Below, piece by piece: positions 25,993 through 35,318 of a DNA stretch of 64,000 bases (position 1 is its first letter; every line of letters starts with the position of its first letter). Under the pieces are notes generated by a model, which searched no databases, was not told the DNA's origin, and was given only the letters and a program-made list of their open reading frames with translations. Position numbers and translations under genes: made by a program. Source of the stretch: Marinomonas piezotolerans (GTDB lineage Bacteria; Pseudomonadota; Gammaproteobacteria; Pseudomonadales; Marinomonadaceae); NCBI RefSeq assembly GCF_003362755.1, contig NZ_QKRA01000003.1, positions 62,001 to 126,000 of the forward strand, read 5' to 3'.

Positions 25993-27192
25993 ATGCTGTC
26001 ACGAAATACACTTTTGATCGGGGTGATGCTGGCCTCTGCTGTCTTGGCGGGTTGCCAAGAAAGCGAAAGCAGTTCTAAGAGTGGGGCGGCGTCTGCACCT
26101 CAGCAAAGGCCGGCGACTCAAGTCGGTGTAATCACGATCCAATCGGCAGATGTTGAGCTGACATCCGAGCTACCCGGTCGAACCGTTTCTAGCCTTGAAG
26201 CTGAGATTCGCCCACAAGTTGGTGGGATTGTTGAAAAGCGTTTATTCGAAGAAGGGCAAACCGTCGCAGCCGGTGACCTGCTGTATCAGATAGAGTCTTC
26301 GTCCTATGAAAGTCGTGTTGAACAGGCTCAGGCAGACCTAGAAAGTGCCGAGGCGACACTTAAATCAACAAAGCAAACTTATGATCGTTACCGTGCTTTA
26401 AAACAACAGAATAACGTTTCTCAGCAGAATCTTGATGATGCCTATGTTGCATATTTGTCGGCCGTCGCTGCTCAGAAAAAAGCGAAGGCGTCGTTGAATA
26501 GTGCGAAAATCGACCTTGAACATACCCAAATTACCGCGCCTATTGATGGCAAAATTGGCATTTCTCGAGTGTCGGTTGGTGCTTTAGTGACTGCTGCACA
26601 AGCGACGGTTATGACGACGATCCGTGCAACCTCTCCGATGTATGTCGACTTAGCTCAGACGAGCGTGGATCAACTCCATATACGTACTCTATTGCGTGAT
26701 GCCAACATTGAGCAGGGCTCTCAAAACGTCACCCTGACGCTCGAAGATGGTTCGGTTTATCCATTTGAAGGAAAAGTAAAGACGCGCGAAGTCAGTGTTG
26801 ATGCGCAGACAGGCTCTGTCACCATTCGTGCTCAGTTTCCGAATCCAGATGGTTTGCTGTTGCCAGGGATGTTTGTCCGCGGCGAAATTGCTGATTTACG
26901 CGATAGACAGGCGTTGTTAGTACCTCAGCAAGGTATCTCTCGAAACGTTAAAGGTGAGGCCGTGGCATTGGTCGTCACGCCTGACAATAAAGTAGAACAG
27001 CGGATCGTTAAAACCGAACGCGCGGTTGGTAATCAGTGGTATGTGACCCAAGGAATCACTGTAGGCGATAAGGTGATTGTAGAAGGAACGGCAAAAGTTC
27101 GTGTAGGTTCAGATGTGACATCAGTTGAATTGAAGCGTGATGCTCAAACAGGTCGTATGGTTGCCGTAAACGCTGCAACCAGTGGCCAGTAA
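25993..27192 (+). CDS. RND efflux periplasmic adaptor (membrane fusion protein), lipoprotein
   Basis: A 399-residue AcrA/MexA-like adaptor. The start chosen is ATG 25993, which gives a lipoprotein signal ending in VLAGC (Cys about residue 20). The order of parts is typical: barrel-sandwich half with IRPQVGGIVEKRLFEEGQTVAAGDLL, a long alpha-helical hairpin (residues about 100-165), the second lipoyl half with ITAPIDGKIG, and the beta-barrel with DLAQTS. It links the inner-membrane pump to an outer-membrane channel. It is followed 15 bases later by the pump gene; no outer-membrane factor gene is present, so a TolC-like protein must come from elsewhere. Confidence 0.92.
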   Translation: MLSRNTLLIGVMLASAVLAGCQESESSSKSGAASAPQQRPATQVGVITIQSADVELTSELPGRTVSSLEAEIRPQVGGIVEKRLFEEGQTVAAGDLLYQIESSSYESRVEQAQADLESAEATLKSTKQTYDRYRALKQQNNVSQQNLDDAYVAYLSAVAAQKKAKASLNSAKIDLEHTQITAPIDGKIGISRVSVGALVTAAQATVMTTIRATSPMYVDLAQTSVDQLHIRTLLRDANIEQGSQNVTLTLEDGSVYPFEGKVKTREVSVDAQTGSVTIRAQFPNPDGLLLPGMFVRGEIADLRDRQALLVPQQGISRNVKGEAVALVVTPDNKVEQRIVKTERAVGNQWYVTQGITVGDKVIVEGTAKVRVGSDVTSVELKRDAQTGRMVAVNAATSGQ

Positions 27193-27207
27193 ACTAGGGA
27201 GTCGTTC

Positions 27208-30200
27208 ATGATCGCTCAATTTTTTGTTCGCCGACCTGTGTTCGCGTGGGTTATTTCGATTGTTATCATGTTGGCAGGGGTTTTGGCGATTACGCAATTG
27301 CCTGTGTCACAATATCCTAACGTTGCACCGCCATCCATTCGGATAACGGCAAGTTATAATGGCGCATCCGCTGAGACAGTAGAAAACAGTGTTACGCAAA
27401 TCATTGAACAGCAATTAACTGGCTTAGATGGGTTGTTGTATTTCTCATCCAGTAGCAGTGCCAGTGGCCGTTCCAGTATTCAAGTCACTTTTGAACAAGG
27501 GACCGATGCTGATACGGCACAAGTCCAAGTGCAAAACAAAGTACAGCAGATTTCGTCCAGCTTACCTAATTCCGTGCAGCAGATGGGAGTCTCTGTCACC
27601 AAATCCCAATCTGATTTTTTGCTGATTTTGGCGCTGTTTGACGAGACCGATCGTGATACCGCAAGCGACTTATCAGATTATTTGGTCTCAAATATACAAG
27701 ATCCAATCTCGCGGGTTGATGGTGTCGGCAGTGTACAAATCTTTGGTTCCGCTTACGCCATGCGTATTTGGTTAGACCCTCTTAAGTTGGCGACCTATAA
27801 CCTAATGCCTTCGGATGTGTCGAGTGCTATTGCGTCGCAAAACACCCAAGTAGCAGCAGGCAGTTTAGGTAGCTATCCAGCGGAGCAAGGTCAAGAGCTT
27901 AATGTGACTGTGACCGCTCAATCAAAGCTGCAAACGCCAGAGGAATTCGAAAATATCATCTTAAAGTATGATGATAATGGTGCGACAGTGCGTCTAAAAA
28001 ATGTCGCTAAGGTTGAGCTTGGCAGCGAAAACTATAACTTCTCACCACGCTTAAACGGTCACCCCTCTTCCGGTATGGCTGTGATGTTAGCTCCTGGAGC
28101 TAATGCGCTGTCGACCTCAGAAGCTGTTCGTGCTGAGTTGGATAAGCTGAAAAGAAACCTACCTGACGGCTACTCTATCGAGCTACCGCGAGATTCGACA
28201 GACTTCATTAAAATTTCCATTAAAGAAGTTGTGAAGACCATGTTTGAGGCCATCGCGCTGGTGGTCATCGTCATGTTTGTATTTTTGCAAAGCTGGCGGG
28301 CAACCTTGATACCTGCCATTGCGGTGCCTGTCGTGTTGTTAGGTACATTTGGCGTCTTGCAAGCGTTTGGTTACTCCATTAATACCTTGACCATGTTCGG
28401 CTTGGTGCTCTCGATTGGTTTATTGGTTGATGATGCCATCGTCGTCGTAGAGAACGTCGAACGGGTGATGGAAGAGGAAAAACTATCTGCCCGCGAAGCA
28501 ACGATTAAGTCGATGAAGGAAATTACCAGCGCATTAATCGGTATTGCTGTGGTTTTATCAGCGGTGTTTGTGCCGATGGCCTTCTTTAGTGGCTCGACTG
28601 GGGTAATCTACCGTCAGTTTTCGATCACGATTGTATCGTCGATGATTTTGTCAGTTATTGTTGCGTTGACTTTGTCGCCTGCGTTATGTGCCACTCTTCT
28701 AAAGCCGAGCCATCACAAACAAAAGCGCGGTCTTGGTGCTTGGTTTAATAAGACGTTCGATGGTTTTAACAAACGTTATACGGGGAGCGTAGCGCGTTTA
28801 ATCAGAAAGCCAGTGCGTTGGATGGCCGGTTATTTGGTGATCATTGCTGGGATGGGTTACCTGATGGTGAATGTTCCGACAGGGTTCTTACCTGAAGAGG
28901 ACCAAGGTTCGATCATGGTAATGGTGTCATTGCCAGAAGGCGCATCGCTGGCCCGAACCGAAGAAGTGATGGAGCAAGTTCAAAATCATTTCTTGGAAGG
29001 AGAGAAAGACTACGTTGATTCGATCTTCACAATCTCGGGCTTTAGTTTTATGGGTACTGGACAAAATGCCGGTATGGCATTTGTATTGCTCAAAGATTGG
29101 GACGAGCGAACTGCACCTGGCAGCAGTGCGAAAGCAATCGTAGGGCGCTCATATGGTGCGTTTGCGCGACTCAGAGATGCACGCATATTCTCACTTTTGC
29201 CTCCTTCTATAATGGGGCTTGGGCAAAGTAATGGCTTTACCTTTCAGTTGCAAGCCGCAGGTAATACCACTCGAGATACATTGGTCGAAATGCGTAGTCA
29301 GTTACTGGCTGATGCGAATGCAAGCGCTATTTTGAATGGAGTGCGCATGGGCGGGCAAGGCGAGACTACTCAACTGCATATCGATATTGATCAGGAAAAA
29401 GCGGCTGCATTGGGGCTTTCTATGAACGACATCAGTCGCACACTCTCAGCCGCGTGGGCAGGGAGTTATGTGAATGATTTTATTGACCGTGGGCGAGTGA
29501 AGAAAGTGTACCTTCAAGGTGACGCGGCATACCGTGGCGCGCCATCTGATCTACAGCATTGGTATGTGCGCGGAGACGGTAATACGATGACGCCATTCTC
29601 TGCTTTTTCTGAGAGTGAATGGACGTTCGGCCCTAAGAGTCTGACGCGCTTCAATGGCTTACCTTCTTATCAAATTCAAGGTTCCGCAGCGCCTGGTTTA
29701 AGTTCTGGTGATGCCATGACTGAGATGGCTCGGTTAGCTGATAACTTGCCTTCTGGGGCAACGTACTCGTGGAGTGGCTTATCTTATCAAGAACAGCAGG
29801 CGGGTGGTCAGACTTACTTTTTGTATGCCATTTCTATTCTGGTGGTGTTTTTGTGTCTTGCCGCGTTGTATGAAAGTTGGACGGTGCCTTTTTCTGTCAT
29901 CATGGTAATTCCGTTGGGTGTTTTAGGTGCAGCTGCGGCCGTCTACTTTAGGGAGTTGCAAAATGATGTATTCTTCCAAGTCGCGTTGCTGACGACGATA
30001 GGGTTGTCGTCTAAAAATGCGATATTGATCGTAGAGTTTGCTGAAGCGGCCTATCGACGTGGTGAAACCGTTTGGGATGCGGCAAAAGAAGCCGCGACGC
30101 TTCGCTTACGCCCAATCATTATGACGTCTTTAGCGTTCATTGTCGGGACGTTGCCGTTAGCGTTGTCCTCTGGGGCTGGCGCGAACAGTCGTATTTCTAT

Positions 30201-30315
30201 TGGTACGGGTATCGTAGGGGGAACGCTGTCAGCGACTGTACTAGCGATATTTTTTGTACCGCTGTTCTTTGTGTTGATCCGTCGTATGTTCCCAAAACGT
30301 CCGATAGTTGATTGA
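27208..30315 (+). CDS. RND multidrug efflux permease, HAE1 (AcrB/MexB) family
   Basis: A 1035-residue proton-driven drug exporter, matching AcrB (1049) in length. It starts with the conserved MIAQFFVRRPVFAWVISIV membrane segment. The porter-domain motif GLDGLLYFSS is present, as is the paired aspartate in transmembrane helix 4 (SIGLLVDDAIVVVENV), needed for proton relay. The second half shows LTTIGLSSKNAILIVEFA and ends with the expected last helix. It forms an operon with the adaptor gene under the divergent TetR regulator. Substrates cannot be predicted. Confidence 0.95.
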   Translation: MIAQFFVRRPVFAWVISIVIMLAGVLAITQLPVSQYPNVAPPSIRITASYNGASAETVENSVTQIIEQQLTGLDGLLYFSSSSSASGRSSIQVTFEQGTDADTAQVQVQNKVQQISSSLPNSVQQMGVSVTKSQSDFLLILALFDETDRDTASDLSDYLVSNIQDPISRVDGVGSVQIFGSAYAMRIWLDPLKLATYNLMPSDVSSAIASQNTQVAAGSLGSYPAEQGQELNVTVTAQSKLQTPEEFENIILKYDDNGATVRLKNVAKVELGSENYNFSPRLNGHPSSGMAVMLAPGANALSTSEAVRAELDKLKRNLPDGYSIELPRDSTDFIKISIKEVVKTMFEAIALVVIVMFVFLQSWRATLIPAIAVPVVLLGTFGVLQAFGYSINTLTMFGLVLSIGLLVDDAIVVVENVERVMEEEKLSAREATIKSMKEITSALIGIAVVLSAVFVPMAFFSGSTGVIYRQFSITIVSSMILSVIVALTLSPALCATLLKPSHHKQKRGLGAWFNKTFDGFNKRYTGSVARLIRKPVRWMAGYLVIIAGMGYLMVNVPTGFLPEEDQGSIMVMVSLPEGASLARTEEVMEQVQNHFLEGEKDYVDSIFTISGFSFMGTGQNAGMAFVLLKDWDERTAPGSSAKAIVGRSYGAFARLRDARIFSLLPPSIMGLGQSNGFTFQLQAAGNTTRDTLVEMRSQLLADANASAILNGVRMGGQGETTQLHIDIDQEKAAALGLSMNDISRTLSAAWAGSYVNDFIDRGRVKKVYLQGDAAYRGAPSDLQHWYVRGDGNTMTPFSAFSESEWTFGPKSLTRFNGLPSYQIQGSAAPGLSSGDAMTEMARLADNLPSGATYSWSGLSYQEQQAGGQTYFLYAISILVVFLCLAALYESWTVPFSVIMVIPLGVLGAAAAVYFRELQNDVFFQVALLTTIGLSSKNAILIVEFAEAAYRRGETVWDAAKEAATLRLRPIIMTSLAFIVGTLPLALSSGAGANSRISIGTGIVGGTLSATVLAIFFVPLFFVLIRRMFPKRPIVD

Positions 30316-30340
30316 TTCTGGTGACTGAATGAACAATCAA

Positions 30341-30365
30341 AAGGAGCCAATGGCTCCTTTTTTTT
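30341..30365 (+). terminator. terminator after the efflux operon
   Basis: AAGGAGC / GCTCCTT stem (30341-30347 with 30353-30359) with a five-base loop, followed by eight or more T. Confidence 0.88.
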
Positions 30366-30392
30366 CTAAGTAGGCTACTTATTAGTCATGCT

Positions 30393-32309
30393 TTAGGTTT
30401 TTGAGCGCTTAAACTTGACCTTTTGGTTGTTGTTACACAGTTGACTGATCTCCACTGGTTTACCCTGTTTGTTAATACTTACTAACCCTATCCCAGATTG
30501 GTTTAGTAATCGTTCTCCTCGATTGGCGTTTTCGGGTTTACGTGGGGAAATATGGAGCGTGCGACGTTTGGTAAAGATATTCAACGGTGACCATGGTGCA
30601 TAAAGCCAGCGGTTGAGTCGGTCAAACCAATCTAAAAGACGGTGTGGGAACTCGTTACGCTGGCCGCTGCTAGTGATTTGCCAGATATTAGGGCTGCTTT
30701 TATGACCTCTAAGTTGAACATCGTAAACAAACGAGTAATGCACATCACCGGATAGGATGATGAAATTATTAGGGGTTTTAGGGTGAGTAAATAGGTTGAT
30801 CAATGCGTAAGCGGATCCGGGGTGTGCCATCCAGTTTTCAGCATCAACCATCAAGGGTTTGCCACACCATGCAAAAATAGCTTGAACCGTTTCAATCAGC
30901 TTAACGCCAAAAATTGGAGCGGGTGATACGAGTATTACCGAGTCTAAATCTTTTATTTCTTGTTGAAGGTCCGTAATCGCTTCCCAGTCCATCAGTCCAG
31001 ACGGATGATTTAGCCCTTTTTCCGAACGCCAGCGATGAGTGCGAGTATCTAACACGACCAGCTTTGGCGCAGTGTCCCACTCATAATGCCATTGATCGAA
31101 CTTCAATAGCCGATCAATGAATACATCTTTTGCGTCGTTGTGGTTATCTTCAATGGCGACTTGCGCATCGTGAAAGAAAGATTGGTCAAACGTACTTGGG
31201 CTATTGCCCCAGCCTTGACACAGAAAGTAGCCGAAGATGGCATTGCCAATGATGCGCTTGGAGAGGGGGTGTTCGTATGCGGTTTGCTCCCATTCAGCGG
31301 TCAGGTTCCAGTCATCTGTGACATCGTGGTCATCAAAAATCATCGCGGTTGGAAGGTGAGCTAACACCCGTTGGGTGCGATGGAGCTGAGTCACAAATTC
31401 TTCTAGTGCTTTTTGCTCTTTTAGGTAGCGACTTTGATCGTCATCGTCTTGAATACTCGACGGGATGTTTAATGAGATTGACTTCCACAAGTTTGGCGAC
31501 CATACCAGCAGATACATGCATAGTATTTCCGCGAGGCTAATAAGGTGATTATGTGCTGTGTCAGTGGTAAACACAGGTTTTCGTTTGCCTTTGAAAAATT
31601 GCTGGTAGATCGCTTCGGATTCTTGGTTCTGGGGTAGGAGGGCTTCGCGATGATAGTAAAGTGGATCATGATTAAGGTCATGCTCTCGGTCGGGCAAAGA
31701 CTCTTCATCAATTTCAAGTATTGTGATGGCCTGTCTGATAGCGCTGAGCATTGGGCCTGCCACATCATCGGCATAGATTTGGTCACCAGATAGCATGAGC
31801 AGCGCTGGCCGTTCGTCTATGGGGACTGTTTCGACCCATTTGTCTGCCTGTGCAAGGCCGTCACCGATGTGATGGCGTTCGTTTAGGTTCTTATAGCCGT
31901 AATGAGCCTTACGGCATGACCCATGAAGCAACGAATCAATCCGCGTTTTTCGGATAAATGTTGGTAGGGTTTCAGAGTCGTAGCACAGCTCGTCTAGTTG
32001 CCCCGAAATCGTCTCGCCAGTGATTGGATCGAGCAATTTAATTGAGTAAGAATAAGGGGTTAACTCTTCGATTTCTTGTTCTGTGTGGACAGTAATGAAA
32101 TGTAGAAAAAGCTTTTTACCGACCTTGATACGCTGCGAGCTAGTGTCGCTAGAAAAAGGATGATGTTCATCAAACAAGTCAATGATTAAATCATACGGGG
32201 CGCTAGTGGCCAGCCAGATGTGGCAACAGTGTGTTTCTAGTTTGCGTAGTATTGGACCTGCTAAAATGGGTGTAAGGGTGCTGCTTTGAGTATCTAAGGG
32301 TAAGTGCAT
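30393..32309 (-). CDS. PhoD-like metallophosphatase
   Basis: A 638-residue member of the PhoD-like phosphatase family. Metal-binding motifs are visible: LSGDQIYADD, MIFDDHDVTDDWN and ILSGDVHYSF. An N-terminal beta-domain of about 130 residues precedes the phosphatase core. There is no obvious signal peptide or Tat motif, unlike secreted PhoD, so it may be cytoplasmic. The substrate is unknown (phosphodiesters or phosphomonoesters are possible). It is a single gene on the minus strand. Confidence 0.85.
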   Translation of the reverse strand: MHLPLDTQSSTLTPILAGPILRKLETHCCHIWLATSAPYDLIIDLFDEHHPFSSDTSSQRIKVGKKLFLHFITVHTEQEIEELTPYSYSIKLLDPITGETISGQLDELCYDSETLPTFIRKTRIDSLLHGSCRKAHYGYKNLNERHHIGDGLAQADKWVETVPIDERPALLMLSGDQIYADDVAGPMLSAIRQAITILEIDEESLPDREHDLNHDPLYYHREALLPQNQESEAIYQQFFKGKRKPVFTTDTAHNHLISLAEILCMYLLVWSPNLWKSISLNIPSSIQDDDDQSRYLKEQKALEEFVTQLHRTQRVLAHLPTAMIFDDHDVTDDWNLTAEWEQTAYEHPLSKRIIGNAIFGYFLCQGWGNSPSTFDQSFFHDAQVAIEDNHNDAKDVFIDRLLKFDQWHYEWDTAPKLVVLDTRTHRWRSEKGLNHPSGLMDWEAITDLQQEIKDLDSVILVSPAPIFGVKLIETVQAIFAWCGKPLMVDAENWMAHPGSAYALINLFTHPKTPNNFIILSGDVHYSFVYDVQLRGHKSSPNIWQITSSGQRNEFPHRLLDWFDRLNRWLYAPWSPLNIFTKRRTLHISPRKPENANRGERLLNQSGIGLVSINKQGKPVEISQLCNNNQKVKFKRSKT

Positions 32310-32527
32310 TTTTATACTCTATCTTGTTGAGGCCAATCTTCATGCTACAGCATGTTACGCACTAATTATGTGTATTCTTAGTCAGGCTAATCCATGTTTT
32401 TTGCAATAAATGAAGTTTTTGTATTCTTGCAACGCACGCTTAGATTCGTTAGCGTATATAAATCAAAGTTATTTTAGTCATCCTGCTCAGAGTATAGTTC
32501 GTTTGGCGCAGTAAATTAGGTAAGCAC

Positions 32528-33301
32528 ATGATTAAGAAGTCTTTTTGTTGTACTTTGATGGCTGCTATGGCCATGGGTGCAGGTGTGGCGTCTGCTCAGA
32601 CGCATGAAGTCCCTAGCCCCGCTTCAACAGACAAGACCGATAAGCGCTTTTCTTTCCCTTCAAAAACCCATTTTTTAATGGCGGTTGATCTTCAAATAGA
32701 TGCTCGCATTCAATACAAAGACGTTTCCAATCTAATTGGGATCGAAAGTATGCAACCATCGGATAAATTAGCGATTTATCGTGGTATGCGTAAAGCAATG
32801 CTAAAACACGCTGCAAGAAAGTGGGATTCAGGTGTCGCTGACGATTATGGCCGCAAGCTTGCGCCGATATTAGGTTGGCGTTCTCACTATGGAACGCATC
32901 AAAATGAATTACAAAATCGGCTGATTTTATTTCGTTTTGCGCAAGAATCCAAGCCCTCTAAGCGTGTGCTAGAGCTTTATGAAGAAAAAGTGGTTCACTC
33001 TGTTACCCTAGCGGAAAAACAACAAGCAATAGAAAAAGGTAATTGCCAAAACAAATTGGTTTCGATTGCTGACTACGTCTTCTATCAGCAGCTTGGCTCT
33101 ACCATGGCGCAAGATAGCGACGCGATGGATTTAGCGCTAATGTATGAAACGTTAGAGCCGTGCCAAAGAGTAAAACTGGAACGCCAACTAGCAAATCATA
33201 AGCCTGGCTTATCCAAAGCTGAAATTGAACAACGCATCATCAATGTTAAATCTTCCTCGATCTCCCCAGTGATTCTCTCTTATTCCCAAGATCAGCGTTG
33301 A
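32528..33301 (+). CDS. exported protein of unknown function
   Basis: A 257-residue protein with a clear signal peptide ending in GVASAQ (about residue 24). The mature part is basic and largely helical with two or three cysteines (KGNCQNK, LEPCQRV). I do not recognise the family. RBS AGGTAAG lies about six bases before the ATG. It is the last chromosomal gene before the interrupted prfC. Confidence 0.75.
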   Translation: MIKKSFCCTLMAAMAMGAGVASAQTHEVPSPASTDKTDKRFSFPSKTHFLMAVDLQIDARIQYKDVSNLIGIESMQPSDKLAIYRGMRKAMLKHAARKWDSGVADDYGRKLAPILGWRSHYGTHQNELQNRLILFRFAQESKPSKRVLELYEEKVVHSVTLAEKQQAIEKGNCQNKLVSIADYVFYQQLGSTMAQDSDAMDLALMYETLEPCQRVKLERQLANHKPGLSKAEIEQRIINVKSSSISPVILSYSQDQR

Positions 33302-33405
33302 GTATCCACTCAGGATCGGTGAAAATACGCGGCAGTTTTCAAATATCCTGATTAATGCTTGATTAAGCATGATCTTTAGCAAATTAACGAAGAAGATAAT
33401 TGTCC

Positions 33406-33486
33406 ATGTCGCACTCTGAATTTATTCAGCAGGTTAAAAGCCGCAGAACGTTTGCCATCATTTCCCACCCAAATGCAAGCCTCTAG
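33406..33486 (+). pseudogene. prfC: 5' fragment of prfC (peptide chain release factor 3), interrupted by the prophage
   Basis: The 26-codon frame reads like the RF3 N-terminus: it contains [16 protein letters not shown], close to E. coli RF3 ([20 protein letters not shown]). After HPNA the RF3 P-loop residues GKTT are missing and the frame ends within two codons. The break lies exactly where integrase repeats begin, so the rest of prfC is expected at the far end of the prophage, outside the window. In SXT/R391 elements, which use the same gene, the element supplies a new start for prfC; the same could hold here. Confidence 0.85.
33455..33485. other. left attachment junction (attL) within prfC
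   Basis: RF3-like coding sequence continues to about 33478 and then changes to phage sequence. The shared core must lie within the codons for IISHPNA. The exact core needs attR, which is outside this window. Confidence 0.65.
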
Positions 33487-33492
33487 GACTAC

Positions 33493-33595
33493 CTAAGACA
33501 CCCTAAGGCACATTTTCTAGAAAGTCCCAGTAAATACCAGTATTTAAGCTCAATTCACCATAATAACCCAAGACAACCAAGGACAATCTAAGGCA
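33493..33595 (+). repeat. clustered integrase-arm-like repeats
   Basis: Five copies of a CYAAGRCA-like octamer lie in direct orientation: CTAAGACA 33493-33500, CTAAGGCA 33503-33510, CCAAGACA 33568-33575, CCAAGGACA 33577-33585 and CTAAGGCA 33588-33595. The position between attL and the integrase gene and the pairwise grouping fit arm-type binding sites of a tyrosine integrase. Confidence 0.5.
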
Positions 33596-33602
33596 CAATA
33601 AA

Positions 33603-33663
33603 TGTGTACACACCTGTGTACATAATTTGGGTTTTACTTGTTTGTTGGATTTTTGTGTACACA
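33603..33663. promoter_or_regulatory. three TGTGTACA palindromes before the integrase gene
   Basis: TGTGTACACA at 33603-33612 and 33654-33663 is a perfect palindrome; a near copy, TGTGTACATA, is at 33615-33624. They flank the likely integrase promoter and overlap its ribosome site region, so they are candidates for operators. Their half-sites resemble those of the repressor operators at 44.3 and 45.6 kb. Confidence 0.45.
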
Positions 33664-33673
33664 GAGGTGAATA

Positions 33674-34885
33674 GTGGCGCTGTCAGATTCATGGCTAAAG
33701 GCCAATTCAGGGAAGGAAAGAGATAAGCGTGAAGAGTTTAGCGACCGCGATGGTTTGAGTGTGCGGATTACAACCAAAGGCAAAATTACATTCCAGTTGC
33801 GTTACCGTTATATTGGGAAGCCAGCTCGAATTGATATTGGTTCATATCCCCACACAACATTGAAGGAAGCTCGAAGCGCTGCGCTGCAGTATCGCTCTGA
33901 AATAGAGAAAGGCAACGACCCACGATTGGTTAAGAAGCTAGCCACAATAAAAAAGCAGAATTACCAAAGCTTCAAAAAGCTATTCGATCAATTCTTTAAG
34001 TCTTACTGCGTTAAGAACAAGAAAAACTCACATGAGATTTATAGGACGTTCGAGATATATGTTTTTCCGAAGGTAGGCGATTTACCAGCGGATGATATTC
34101 ACGTACAGAAGTGGCTGGAAATTCTGGAAGGGATCATAGAGCTTGGCAAACAGTCTATTGCTGACCGTGTGCTTATCAATGCGCGTCAGGCGTATAAGTG
34201 GGGCATTAAGCGACAGATTAATGAGAAAAGCCCATTGGCAGATATTAGCGCAAAGAATGATTTGCGAATCGAAAAAAGGACAGGTGAGCGCACGCTTTGC
34301 GACGAAGAGATAGGGCATTTATGGGATGCTATCGATAATTCGCGTATGGCGTATAAAAATAAGCTCTTTGTGAAGCTGTGCCTATTCTATGCAAATCGTG
34401 TTGGTGAACTGCTGCTTAGCGAGAAAGAGCATTTTGATTTTAAAGAGAATGTTTGGACGATTCCGCCTGAGAACCACAAGATGGGGAGTAAAACGAAGAA
34501 GCCGCTTAAGCGACCGATCATAGATGAGGTCAAGCCAATGCTTGAGGAAGCATTCGCGTTGAGCAGTGACAGTAAGTATGTTTTTACAAAGGTGAACTCG
34601 AACGAGGCGATGACTAATAGCAGTGTAGAAGCGTTGCCTTACAACATCATGCAGTGGCTACGAAAAAACAAAGGCTACGAAATGCAGCATTGGTCTATGC
34701 ATGATCTGAGGCGTACAGCTAGGACCAACTTTTCTAATTTGGCCCCGCCGCACATTGCCGAGATTATTCTTGGACACAAGTTGCCAGGTGTGTGGAGTAC
34801 ATACGACAAGTATGACTATATTGAAGAGCAAGCGGATTGCTATAAGAAGTGGTGGGATAGATTGATGGGCATAGTTAGTCAATAA
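33674..34885 (+). CDS. int: tyrosine-type phage integrase (P4-like, DUF4102 N-terminus)
   Basis: A 403-residue site-specific recombinase that integrates and excises the prophage. The N-terminal DUF4102-like arm-binding domain includes ITFQLRYRYIGKPARIDIG. The core-binding part follows, then the catalytic domain with Arg 242 (NRVGELL), Lys 269, His 343 and Arg 346 (HDLRR), His 368 (LGHK) and probably Tyr 377. The start is GTG with GAGGTG about five bases upstream. The size and type resemble the SXT/R391 integrase that also targets prfC. It is transcribed away from attL, convergent with the excisionase-like gene with no gap. Confidence 0.93.
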   Translation: MALSDSWLKANSGKERDKREEFSDRDGLSVRITTKGKITFQLRYRYIGKPARIDIGSYPHTTLKEARSAALQYRSEIEKGNDPRLVKKLATIKKQNYQSFKKLFDQFFKSYCVKNKKNSHEIYRTFEIYVFPKVGDLPADDIHVQKWLEILEGIIELGKQSIADRVLINARQAYKWGIKRQINEKSPLADISAKNDLRIEKRTGERTLCDEEIGHLWDAIDNSRMAYKNKLFVKLCLFYANRVGELLLSEKEHFDFKENVWTIPPENHKMGSKTKKPLKRPIIDEVKPMLEEAFALSSDSKYVFTKVNSNEAMTNSSVEALPYNIMQWLRKNKGYEMQHWSMHDLRRTARTNFSNLAPPHIAEIILGHKLPGVWSTYDKYDYIEEQADCYKKWWDRLMGIVSQ

Positions 34886-35116
34886 CTATGCCTCCATCAC
34901 AAAATCATCATCATTTTGCTTAGATGCTGACAGAAGCCTTTGTTCGAACGCTAAAACAGTCTCTATCTTCCAAAGGTTTTCAGCGCCGTTTTGTACGATA
35001 TCTGGCTTTGGAAAAGGGTTGTCTTCCCGATTCATCCAACGCCATAGTGTTTTTGACGATTTTACATCAAAGCGTTTGAGCACACTTCTTGTACCCCAAT
35101 AACCTTTTGATACCAT
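34886..35116 (-). CDS. excisionase-like small DNA-binding protein
   Basis: A 76-residue protein with a winged-helix/MerR-like pattern: YWGTRSVLKRFDVKSSKTLWRWM followed by FPKPD and a NLWKIETVLAFEQ segment, the usual AlpA/Xis layout. It is the last gene of the leftward operon and ends next to the integrase gene. It would bend DNA during excision or regulate int. The family call is by pattern only. Confidence 0.7.
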   Translation of the reverse strand: MVSKGYWGTRSVLKRFDVKSSKTLWRWMNREDNPFPKPDIVQNGAENLWKIETVLAFEQRLLSASKQNDDDFVMEA

Positions 35117-35129
35117 AAGTCCCCCTTAA

Positions 35130-35318
35130 TCATTTTTTATTGCTCGCACTAGCCTCGTTCGCCAATTGAATTAGCATCTCCATTGACTGCGTTAGAAGCT
35201 CTTTCTTGTGTTCTGGATCGCGCACCGGCACGGCTACAAAGTCGATGCCTGCTTTCATAAGCGACTCAACATTTTTAAGGTTGGCGCGCATGGTGACTGG
35301 TGAGCATTTAGTTAGCAT
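35130..35318 (-). CDS. small phage protein, resembling DUF1382
   Basis: A 62-residue protein (begins MLTKCSPV; middle GIDFVAVPVRDPEHKKEL). The pattern of an N-terminal CSP/SP motif, a GI..VPVP-like segment and a helical tail resembles the DUF1382 family of lambdoid early regions. The function is unknown. Its start overlaps the end of the gene upstream by 11 bases. Confidence 0.6.
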   Translation of the reverse strand: MLTKCSPVTMRANLKNVESLMKAGIDFVAVPVRDPEHKKELLTQSMEMLIQLANEASASNKK

